Below, in pieces: positions 17,116 through 24,528 of a stretch of 64,000 nucleotides of DNA. The notes below the pieces were generated by a model. That model was not told the DNA's origin. It did not search any database and saw only the letters and a list, made by a program, of their open reading frames with translations. Source of the stretch: Noviluteimonas sp052115395 (lineage in GTDB: Bacteria > Pseudomonadota > Gammaproteobacteria > Xanthomonadales > Xanthomonadaceae); the NCBI GenBank assembly GCA_052115395.1, contig JBFRGO010000004.1; one strand, written 5' to 3'. Every line of letters begins with the position of its first letter. Within the stretch, counting starts at the first letter, position 1. The position numbers were made by a program, and so were the translations under genes.

Positions 17116-17149
17116 CCTGTGGCTGCGTCTGTAGACGATAAGTCACAGG
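17116..17149 (-). promoter_or_regulatory. 5'-leader hairpin overlapping the ribosome binding site
   Basis: On the minus strand CCTGTG and CACAGG enclose an inner perfect pair CGTCT/AGACG. The downstream arm CACAGG runs into the AGGAG ribosome binding site of the 16879-17112 gene, so folding could mask translation initiation. Inferred from sequence only. Confidence 0.4.
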
Positions 17150-17256
17150 ACGCAACACAAGGCAATAAGCTGTCGGCATTCTCGCGAAGTCGAGAAATGT
17201 CGCCGGTCGATTTCCTGATGCACCCGATGCTGACCTGCTCTCACCGAGTCATGAAG

Positions 17257-17493
17257 CTATGCGGTCTTATCCGATCCGCACGAACGCGCCGTCGCAAAAA
17301 GGACATCCAAATCTGCGCCGAGCGCTTCAGCTAAGCGTTGCATCACCTGAAGCGTTGGATTTCGAACCCCGCGCTCAACCCCACTGATGTAGGTTCGATC
17401 TAAGCCCGAGCGGTCGGCCAGTTCGTCTTGGCTGATTCGTAAGAGCTCGCGGTGCTTACGCACGGCGGCTCCGAAGTAGGCGGCGAGATCCAT
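17257..17493 (-). CDS. XRE-family regulator resembling restriction-modification controller (C) proteins (78 aa)
   Basis: A compact helix-turn-helix protein: RKHRELLRISQDELADRSGL, recognition helix DRTYISGVERGVRNPT, then LQVMQRLAEALGADLDVLF. This is the C-protein layout, which consists almost only of the HTH domain (about 75-80 residues). C proteins act as dimers that autoactivate and then repress their own promoter, delaying restriction. A matching two-box operator lies 24 bases upstream. ATG 17493 is preferred; GTG 17496 adds one residue. Unlike classical systems, no endonuclease gene follows it; the only gene downstream is the YegP-like one. Confidence 0.85.
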   Translation of the reverse strand: MDLAAYFGAAVRKHRELLRISQDELADRSGLDRTYISGVERGVRNPTLQVMQRLAEALGADLDVLFATARSCGSDKTA

Positions 17494-17516
17494 CACGCGG
17501 AGGCTAGGATTCTGTC

Positions 17517-17542
17517 GACTAAGAGGCTATGGACTATCAGTC
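17517..17542. promoter_or_regulatory. C-box-type operator pair
   Basis: Two dyads spaced 15 bp centre to centre: GACT-AAG-AGGC (17517-17527), spacer TATG, then the perfect GACT-ATC-AGTC (17532-17542). This matches the 4-3-4 half-site and 4-base spacer architecture of C-protein operators. The perfect box is distal to the regulator gene and the degenerate one proximal, as expected for activation first and repression later. Confidence 0.75.
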
Positions 17543-17630
17543 ACATTTGGCAAAACGCGGTAGGCCAGGAGCGCTACCAGAAGTAACGACCTCGACACTT
17601 TGAATCCTGCGTTACAACATGGCGCAGGGG

Positions 17631-17661
17631 CGGATTGCTTCGCACTAGGCGAAGCAATCCG
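17631..17661 (+). promoter_or_regulatory. Perfect 13-bp inverted repeat in the AIPR leader
   Basis: CGGATTGCTTCGC and GCGAAGCAATCCG flank loop ACTAG, ending 26 bases before the GTG start at 17688. It is followed by GTGATTTTC, a weak T tract. It could be an attenuator, a structured leader or a protein-binding site. Confidence 0.6.
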
Positions 17662-17687
17662 GTGATTTTCGAAAGGGGAAACGGAAA

Positions 17688-19745
17688 GTGCTCGAAGAAC
17701 AGCTAATCGCAGAGTTTGCCAAGGCAATTAGGGCGGAAGCGGAAGAGCGCATCAGCGAGCAAGATGTGACAGGTAATTTGGCGACAGCGAGCGCCTTAAC
17801 TGAAACCATGGTGGCCTACCTCGAGGAGGCAGGCGTCGTCACTGGGCACGATGCATGCCCCTTTGAAGAGTTGGGTGGAAGAAATTCTTGTCGCGTCATC
17901 GCTTATAGCCTTCAGGACGAATCAACCACACTCGAACTTCTCACGGCTACAAGTCGGCTCGATGACTCAACCGCCTCCAGCAAAGAACTTACAAAGCTCG
18001 CCAGTTCAGCCTTGCGTTTTTTTGCCGCTTGCGTGCGAGGTGATCTAGACCGCTTCATGGCAAATCCAGCTGCGCTAGAAGCTGCCACGCGCATACACCA
18101 ACAAGCAAATGAAATCGAAGAGGTACGGGTTCATGTTTTCACCGCGTCGAACGTTCGTGACCGATCGACTACGGACGTCGAGTTCCAAAAGAAGATAGCG
18201 ATTACTGAGATTTGGGATATCGAGCGGCTGTACCGAGTTCGCGGCGAAGAAGTCACCCGGGACCAGATCGATATCGACTTTGTGAAGATTTTGGGCAGGC
18301 CACTTTCATGTCTCGAAATGAAGCCGAAGCCTGCAGAGTACGAAACGTTTCTGACGGTGCTTCCGGGCAACCTCATCTATGACTTATTCGAGCAGTATGG
18401 CCCTAGGCTCTTTGAGTTCAACGTGCGCTCGTTCTTACAGGCGAAAGGTGCCGTAAATCGAGGCATTCAACGAACAATCAAAGACCAGCCGGATCGATTC
18501 CTTGCGTACAACAATGGCCTGACCGCCACGGCCGATGTAATCGAGGCGGGTTCATTGAACGGCGAGACCGTTATTCGAAGGGTTCGTGGCCTTCAGATCG
18601 TCAACGGCGCTCAAACAACTGCGTCGATCCACCGGGCGAAGAAGGTGGACAGGCTATCGGTTGACCAAGTTGCTGTTTCAATGAAGTTGACACTCGTTCC
18701 TGCTGACGATCTCTCGGAGTTCGTGCCCCTCATTGCGCGCTATGCCAATACGCAGAACCCTATTCAAGTTGCAGACCTTTCAGCGAGTGACCAGTTTCAC
18801 CAGCAATTTGAGTCTCTTTCTGAGACGGTTTGGACGCCAGGCGAAGAGAGTCGTTGGTTTTACGAGCGCGCTCGTGGCTCCTATCAGATGGCTCGCGCTC
18901 TTCAGGGCACGACACCGGCACGCAAGCGTGAATTTGATCGAACCTTCCCGCGCTCCCAGCACTTTGGTAAGACAGACATCGCCAAGTATCTGATGTCTTG
19001 GTGGGGTCAGCCGCAAACCGTCAGTCGCGGAGCTCAAAAGAACTACGCGACCTTCATGTTTGGCCTGCGTGATCGATTGGGGGAGGGATGGCAGCCTGAC
19101 CGCGAATTCTTTCGGCAGACGATCGTAAAAGCCTTGCTCTACAAGGCTTCACAGACAAGCGTGCGACGCGCAAAGCTTCAGTCGTACGGTGCAAACGTCG
19201 TGACGTATATGATCGCTCTGTTCGCCAGAAAATTCGAAGCGACTCTCAACTTTGAGTTCATCTGGGAGCTACAGGAAATCTCAAGCGAAATGCACTCGCT
19301 GTTCGGTTTATGGGCCCCAGAAATTCACAAGGCGATAGTCCAAAGCGCCGGTAGCCGCAACGTTACTGAGTGGTGTAAGAAAGACGATTGCTGGGAGGAG
19401 CTAAAAAAGCTGGAACTCGTCACGCCCGCTGAATTACCGCCAGAACTCGTTGATGAATCCGTGGGTGCTGATGAGGAAGTCAGTGTCGAAACGGCCGACG
19501 ATAACTCTGAGGACGAGCTCGTGAAGCTATGCATGGCCCTCGATGGAGCGCAGTGGATGCAAGTTATGGCGTGGATCGTAAATAATGGAGCCATAGAGAA
19601 CTACGATCGGAGCGTCGCGCATACGCTTAGCGGCTACGCGATCAACGGCTGGATTCATCGCCCCTCGATTAAACAGGCGATTCGCGGCGCTCGGGTCATA
19701 AGGGCCGCCAGTGCAGCTGGAGCGATCGCCAACGTCGCAACTTAG
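17688..19745 (+). CDS. AIPR family (abortive infection phage resistance) protein (685 aa)
   Basis: The central region carries AIPR hallmarks: NRGIQRTIKDQPDRFLAYNN (about 254-273), RGLQIVNGAQTTASIHRAKK (about 300) and LIARYANTQNPIQVADLSASD (about 345). AIPR proteins occur in phage-defence loci; their biochemical activity is poorly known. The N-terminal 200 residues are helical and unfamiliar; the C-terminus has an acidic stretch (DEEVSVETADDNSEDE). GTG start at 17688 is preceded by AAAGGGG. Base composition is clearly lower in G+C than the flanks. The stop overlaps the HerA gene stop by 4 bases, tail to tail. Confidence 0.88.
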   Translation: MLEEQLIAEFAKAIRAEAEERISEQDVTGNLATASALTETMVAYLEEAGVVTGHDACPFEELGGRNSCRVIAYSLQDESTTLELLTATSRLDDSTASSKELTKLASSALRFFAACVRGDLDRFMANPAALEAATRIHQQANEIEEVRVHVFTASNVRDRSTTDVEFQKKIAITEIWDIERLYRVRGEEVTRDQIDIDFVKILGRPLSCLEMKPKPAEYETFLTVLPGNLIYDLFEQYGPRLFEFNVRSFLQAKGAVNRGIQRTIKDQPDRFLAYNNGLTATADVIEAGSLNGETVIRRVRGLQIVNGAQTTASIHRAKKVDRLSVDQVAVSMKLTLVPADDLSEFVPLIARYANTQNPIQVADLSASDQFHQQFESLSETVWTPGEESRWFYERARGSYQMARALQGTTPARKREFDRTFPRSQHFGKTDIAKYLMSWWGQPQTVSRGAQKNYATFMFGLRDRLGEGWQPDREFFRQTIVKALLYKASQTSVRRAKLQSYGANVVTYMIALFARKFEATLNFEFIWELQEISSEMHSLFGLWAPEIHKAIVQSAGSRNVTEWCKKDDCWEELKKLELVTPAELPPELVDESVGADEEVSVETADDNSEDELVKLCMALDGAQWMQVMAWIVNNGAIENYDRSVAHTLSGYAINGWIHRPSIKQAIRGARVIRAASAAGAIANVAT

Positions 19746-21580
19746 TCAATCTTTGGTTGAATGGCTCCGCGACGGCTGCGACGCTTTTGCCGCGCGTCGC
19801 GGTCCTTCTTCTGTGGCGCTGCGGCCGCCCTGTCGGTCGATTCGAGAATCCTATCCACGGCCGATTTGTTGGTACTTCTGACGGGGTTCGGTGACCAACG
19901 GTTAACCTCTTCGATGAAGTCTTCATCTCCAATAACGTTACTGACCAAGTCGTCGTCAAAGTTCACCTGCACCAAGAGCGGAAACCGAACCGCCTGGCCA
20001 GACACGATCCCTTGCCCTCTGCCAAAAGCCTGCAGGATGTTGGCATCAGCTTCTGATAGGTTCTCCATAACGGATCGCACAAAGGACTTGTCCTTCGGAT
20101 TGACTAGTCGAAGTACCAGAAAGCTGTTGCACTGAGCGAGTGTCGTCTCATCAAGTCTTGAAGGTCGCTGAGAAATCAGTACGAGGCCCGTACCGAACTT
20201 GCGTCCCTCTGTAATAACTTTGCGGATGGTCGTTAGCGAAGGAGTTTCGCTCGCGCCCTCTTGACGGCTTGGAATAAAGTTGTGGGCCTCCTCAATAACC
20301 GCTTGAAATGGTGGGATTCGATCCGAAAGGGTTGATCTGTGTTCAAAAAGCGACTCTAGAACCAAACTGACAATGGCAGACTGATTTAAGTGGTCGTAGC
20401 CTGCCAGGTAGAAAATGGATACGAGGCCCTTCGCTACGATGTCCTCGGGCGAATCCGACGGATCAGGCATCTCCTTCCATTCGTAAGCTGGGAACTTGTC
20501 TCGCAAACGCTTGTTGTTTTGCTCCATCTGACGAAGGTTCGCCAGCACAAATGCAAGTGAGCGCTTAACCGCGTTGATCGTACCCGTGCGTATCTCCGAG
20601 ATATCGGAGTGAGCATCATCGTGCCCAGGATCGGCCCCCTTATCGGCCTTCTTCGACTTGGACATGATCTTCTTTCTGGAGATGCTCCCGGCGTGAGAAA
20701 TCATCTTTAGGATGAAATCCGCCGCGGTTTCGCCATCCCTATGATCAGTGTTGTTGAGCAAATGCAGGTAAAACTGCTGTTGGGCCTCACTCAGGTGTCG
20801 ACCCATTTTGTCGATGAGGTCTGAAATCACATCCAAGTTGCCGCCCCGCACTCGAATCACAGGATACAAACATTGAATTCGCGTTTCGGGGAAGAGCGCT
20901 CGTTTTTCAAAGAGTCCCAGATAATCGCCGTGCGGATCAAAAATAACCAGCGGATACTTGAGCTGAATAAGCTCCCTAATAATGCGTCGCGCTGCGACCG
21001 TCTTGCCGCCGCCAGTCATAGCGAGGATCGCCAAGTGCCTCGACACAATGTCCTTCGCGCGAAGAGCTACTTGAACATCGCCGCGGGCGATCAATGTTCC
21101 AACAACTAGCTGTGCCGGAGGCGGCGTGTTGGTTTCGTCCTCCCCGGTCAGCAAGCTACGCACGGCGACGGCCGGCGGGTAAAGGACCTCTGCAGAAGGT
21201 TTGACGGGGTATGTTAATGGGGACAATTGAGCAGACGAAGCGTCGTCACTCGCAGTCGCTCCGAGTACCAAGACGGTCGCTTCTAGGTGGTCTCTGCTGC
21301 CCGAAAGTACGGTATCGAGAAGATCAATGCTTTCGTTCGCGAGTTCCTGCGCAGCTTCCGCAGGAAAAAATGGGTTAAATCGATCTATCGAAGTGATTCG
21401 GCCCCACACGAGTGCTTGTACGCGCGTACCGCGCGTGGCGCTCGGAACCTCGACGCGAGTGGCCACGATGTCGCCAAGCTTCGCCTCGAGGCTTTTTAGA
21501 ACGAAGGTATATGTGCCCGTGGACGCATCGCCGACGACAGTGCCGATGCGGGGCCACGTTGGTTGATGCGGCAAAGACAT
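19742..21580 (-). CDS. HerA-like ATPase (DUF87/FtsK-HerA superfamily, 612 aa)
   Basis: An N-terminal HAS-barrel-like beta region (about 10-70) precedes a RecA-type core. Walker A is MTGGGKT with Lys 193, Walker B reads FQAVIEEAH with Glu 430-431, and sensor-like LVLISQRPSRLDETTLAQCN and GFG-type AFGRGQGIVSGQAV follow. HerA is a hexameric DNA translocase that works with NurA in end resection and in many phage-defence loci. The lysine-rich insert about 302-318 (SRKKIMSKSKK) may contact DNA. It is encoded 14 bases downstream of the NurA-like gene, so the two are one operon. Confidence 0.92.
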   Translation of the reverse strand: MSLPHQPTWPRIGTVVGDASTGTYTFVLKSLEAKLGDIVATRVEVPSATRGTRVQALVWGRITSIDRFNPFFPAEAAQELANESIDLLDTVLSGSRDHLEATVLVLGATASDDASSAQLSPLTYPVKPSAEVLYPPAVAVRSLLTGEDETNTPPPAQLVVGTLIARGDVQVALRAKDIVSRHLAILAMTGGGKTVAARRIIRELIQLKYPLVIFDPHGDYLGLFEKRALFPETRIQCLYPVIRVRGGNLDVISDLIDKMGRHLSEAQQQFYLHLLNNTDHRDGETAADFILKMISHAGSISRKKIMSKSKKADKGADPGHDDAHSDISEIRTGTINAVKRSLAFVLANLRQMEQNNKRLRDKFPAYEWKEMPDPSDSPEDIVAKGLVSIFYLAGYDHLNQSAIVSLVLESLFEHRSTLSDRIPPFQAVIEEAHNFIPSRQEGASETPSLTTIRKVITEGRKFGTGLVLISQRPSRLDETTLAQCNSFLVLRLVNPKDKSFVRSVMENLSEADANILQAFGRGQGIVSGQAVRFPLLVQVNFDDDLVSNVIGDEDFIEEVNRWSPNPVRSTNKSAVDRILESTDRAAAAPQKKDRDARQKRRSRRGAIQPKID

Positions 21581-21594
21581 TCATATCTCCTAAG

Positions 21595-22890
21595 TCAAGC
21601 AGAGGGCCGAAAGAACCAGTCGCGGCGCTTCGCTGAAAGCACGCGCTTGGCGAACTCGATCGCTCTCAAGTCGCCACTTTCAATGGCGCGTCGAAGTAGT
21701 ACAACTTGGTGCTGACCTTTGATGCTTCTGGTCATCCATGCAGGAACCTTGGCGAAGCGATCGACAATGTCCAAACCAACGGGGAACCCGTAGGAGGGTA
21801 AGAGACGACTGGTGTGAAGAACTAGTTCGATTAGATCAGTCATCTTGGAGTTGCCCTCAAACGCCTCGACGCGCACGGGCAAGACAGACGGAGATGGCTT
21901 CAAATAAGTGGTCAATGATTTGGGGTAGGTGTCAATCTCATCCGCCCAATCGTTGGGCCACTTGTTTCTTGGGCCCTGGCGACAAATCGGAATGGGACGA
22001 ATGTACTCGCCCTCGGCGAGCACCACGTCCAGGAGTGACGAGTCGTTGAACCCGTAACTTTGCAGCTGCGTAAGGAGCCGATCCATTTTGATCTTTGGAA
22101 GCGTCCCCGCCTGCACCAGGCTTTCAAGCACTCGATGCAATAAGACAGGAAATTGACCGACTGAGCGCTCGACAACCCCAATTACCGGCGTCCCGCTCGC
22201 CTGTGTCCGTTTTAGGACCTCAAGATATAGCGCCACGAACTGGCGATCGTGGGACGAGCCTTTCCAGTCCGAATCTCCAATTAGAGTTGCGGCAGCGCTT
22301 GCGCCAAAGGATGGAAACTTGGCAAGGCCATAGGGTGAAACAGGGTTGACCAGCGGTCCGTGTAGTAGGACAGCATCGATTCCGTCGCCCCCGGTGTTGC
22401 GCGACAAAGAAAGTCCAACGGCAAGCTCAGAGATTATGCGGGCCGCATCTCTTAGTTTTGGCAAGTCGTCAAAGGCGTCGTCGTATGTTTGGCCCGAAGG
22501 GCTAAAAAGGTCGTCAATGAGAGATAGCTCGACCGTGAAACGCTCTCGCTTCTCCAGATCGCGTTCGCCTGGTCGAACGACGTAGGAGCCGACGCGAATT
22601 CCTATCGGCGCCGCAGATGGGAGGTCAATTGACGCCACGCCGCCGTCTACGAACGCGTAGGCCTTGCCTCGCTGAGCGGGCCAGAATGAAGACGGCGAAT
22701 AGACCGAACGCTGAACAAACCCGTTGTCTACCAGCAGTGAGCGGACGCCCTCTGCGATCTTGGACAGTTGCTCGACGAAGTCACTTTGGACTTCATCAGA
22801 TTGTTCGCTTACCGCGCGCAGCATCCCCGTCAGGAACTCGCCCTGACTGATGCGAGCTTCGATTCGATCGCGTACGCCGTGATCTGCCAA
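21595..22890 (-). CDS. NurA-like nuclease domain protein, HerA partner (431 aa)
   Basis: The NurA signature AYAFVDGGVASIDLPSAAP (Asp 82) starts the RNase-H-like nuclease fold, followed by IGIRVGSYVV. The second conserved strand reads AVLLHGPLVNP near 173-183, where archaeal NurA proteins usually show Asp-Gly. Whether His 177 replaces a metal ligand or this is a subfamily trait cannot be told here. Placement immediately upstream of the HerA gene supports the assignment. The ATG at 22890 faces the divergent vsr gene across 84 bases. Confidence 0.8.
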   Translation of the reverse strand: MADHGVRDRIEARISQGEFLTGMLRAVSEQSDEVQSDFVEQLSKIAEGVRSLLVDNGFVQRSVYSPSSFWPAQRGKAYAFVDGGVASIDLPSAAPIGIRVGSYVVRPGERDLEKRERFTVELSLIDDLFSPSGQTYDDAFDDLPKLRDAARIISELAVGLSLSRNTGGDGIDAVLLHGPLVNPVSPYGLAKFPSFGASAAATLIGDSDWKGSSHDRQFVALYLEVLKRTQASGTPVIGVVERSVGQFPVLLHRVLESLVQAGTLPKIKMDRLLTQLQSYGFNDSSLLDVVLAEGEYIRPIPICRQGPRNKWPNDWADEIDTYPKSLTTYLKPSPSVLPVRVEAFEGNSKMTDLIELVLHTSRLLPSYGFPVGLDIVDRFAKVPAWMTRSIKGQHQVVLLRRAIESGDLRAIEFAKRVLSAKRRDWFFRPSA

Positions 22891-22974
22891 CTCCGCCCCC
22901 CAGTTCGGACTAGCTAGGCAGCAACCATACTCTCAGAAGCCGCGTTTCAACAGATCAGGTTCGAGAAGTTACTT

Positions 22975-23421
22975 ATGGTCAACAAGGCTGTGCCCGACAG
23001 CAAGCAACGACAACATCGGGGCGACTTTTTGAGCCCTGCGACGCGAAGCGCGGTAATGAGCCGTATTAGGGCAAAAGGCACAAAGCCAGAGATTCACGTT
23101 CAACAGATGCTCAAAAGCCTGGGAGTTCAATACCGATCTCATGACCGGCAACTGCCGGGGTGCCCTGATTTCGTGATTGACGATTCTCAGACGTGCATTT
23201 TTGTCGATGGCGATTTTTGGCACGGATGGCACTTCAGCGAGTGGAGGCTCAAACTCTCGGCTCAATGGGAGGCTAAAATTGATGCCACCCGAAAACGGGA
23301 CCGCCGTAATCATCAGCGCTTGCGACGGGCGGGTTGGAAGGTAATACGAATCTGGGAGCACCAGTTGCGAGACGACCCCGAGGGCTGCGCGGCCAGAATT
23401 GCGGAAGTGCTTGCCCTATAG
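22975..23421 (+). CDS. vsr: Very short patch repair endonuclease (148 aa)
   Basis: Nicks next to T-G mismatches created by deamination of 5-methylcytosine. The typical start of the fold RSAVMSRIRAKGTKPEI, then GCPDFVI with the catalytic Asp, and the core IFVDGDFWHGWHF are all visible; most Vsr proteins have Cys where this one has the Asp of GDFWHG. KRDRRNHQRLRRAGWKVIRIWEHQL closes the domain. It is normal length. Vsr genes usually accompany a C5 methyltransferase, as here (53 bases downstream). Confidence 0.93.
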   Translation: MVNKAVPDSKQRQHRGDFLSPATRSAVMSRIRAKGTKPEIHVQQMLKSLGVQYRSHDRQLPGCPDFVIDDSQTCIFVDGDFWHGWHFSEWRLKLSAQWEAKIDATRKRDRRNHQRLRRAGWKVIRIWEHQLRDDPEGCAARIAEVLAL

Positions 23422-23473
23422 CTTGAATCAAGGGTGCAAGCCTGGCACCGTATGCGACCAAGGGGAGTGACGC

Positions 23474-24463
23474 GTGGCGACAAGAATCAAAGGGCTTGAC
23501 CTGTTCTGCGGCGGAGGCGGTAGCAGCCTCGGCGCCCGGGCTGCCGGCGTCCAAATGGTCGGAGCTGTTGACGCTTGGGACGTCGCGACGGCGACTTACA
23601 AGGACAACTTCCCGTCTGCGGAAGTGGTCACTGCGCGCCTTCACGCGCGCACGGGCGCTGCCCTATTCTCTAAAGTGAGCTCCGTAGACCTCCTGATCGC
23701 ATCCCCCGAATGCACCCACCATTCCATTGCGCGCGGCGCCAAGCCCCGCGACGAGAGCAGTCGCAGGTCGGGTTGGTATGTGATGCCCTTCGTTCGCGCA
23801 TACCGGCCAAGGTGGGTTGTCATTGAGAACGTGTCGGGTATGAAGCGCTGGGATGGATTTGCTGAACTCATTGAAGAGCTTCAAGAGCACTACTTTCTTC
23901 GTATGCAATTGCTTGATGCTGCCAATTTCGGCGTTCCCCAGAATCGCAAACGGCTTTTTATAATGGGAGATCGCTTGCAGCGGCCCCCAAAAGTTGAGGG
24001 GACGAGTGAGCTGGCTTTAGCGAGCGCCATTTTGGATGACCACTCCGTCTGGCGGTCTCGCCACATAGAAGGCGGTCGGCTTGCTGCAGGAACTATCGCA
24101 AGAATCGAGCGCGGAATAGAGTCGCTTGGCGCCCAGAAGGACTTTCTTGTCGTCTACTACGGCTCGGATCGTGCCGGGGGATGGCAACCTTTGGAACGGC
24201 CGATGCGGACGCTGACAACCTTGGATAGATTCGGGCTTGTGCGGTGGATCGATGGAAAAGCAACATTTCGAATGTTGCAAGTACCTGAGTTGCGTCGCGC
24301 GATGGGATACCCCGAGGATGCAGTTTTGACGAGGGGCACGAGGCGAGACAAAGTGAAGCTGCTTGGAAATGGAGTCTGCCCGCCAGTCATGACTGGGGTG
24401 ATCAGGTCATTGACTTCTACAGTGGTAGCGAGACAAAGGATGGCAAGTCAAACTTTCGTTTAG
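23474..24463 (+). CDS. DNA (cytosine-5) methyltransferase (329 aa)
   Basis: All main motifs are in order: I GLDLFCGGGGSSLGARAAG, IV SPECTHHS with the catalytic Cys at about 79, VI IENVSGM, VIII QNRKRLFIMGD, and IX/X RTLTTLDRFG and KLLGNGVCPPVM. Motif IV reads ECTHHS instead of the common PCQ, as in one C5 methyltransferase clade. The target recognition domain is short. GTG start 23474 follows an AAGGGGAG ribosome site. It protects the site recognised by a partner endonuclease, or marks it; the sequence specificity cannot be read. The next gene starts 65 bases after its stop. Confidence 0.93.
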   Translation: MATRIKGLDLFCGGGGSSLGARAAGVQMVGAVDAWDVATATYKDNFPSAEVVTARLHARTGAALFSKVSSVDLLIASPECTHHSIARGAKPRDESSRRSGWYVMPFVRAYRPRWVVIENVSGMKRWDGFAELIEELQEHYFLRMQLLDAANFGVPQNRKRLFIMGDRLQRPPKVEGTSELALASAILDDHSVWRSRHIEGGRLAAGTIARIERGIESLGAQKDFLVVYYGSDRAGGWQPLERPMRTLTTLDRFGLVRWIDGKATFRMLQVPELRRAMGYPEDAVLTRGTRRDKVKLLGNGVCPPVMTGVIRSLTSTVVARQRMASQTFV

Positions 24464-24528
24464 ACGTTTTGGCCTGGTGGCGCGTCCACTTTCGTTGTCC
24501 CATCCTGGCAGGGGAGATTGGGCGACCG

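Noticed and set aside
16456..17334. Plus-strand frame through the 42-bp array giving 14-residue repeats
   Set aside because: Any frame stays open because the unit is a multiple of three; the frame crosses antisense to the YegP-like gene and has no ribosome site.
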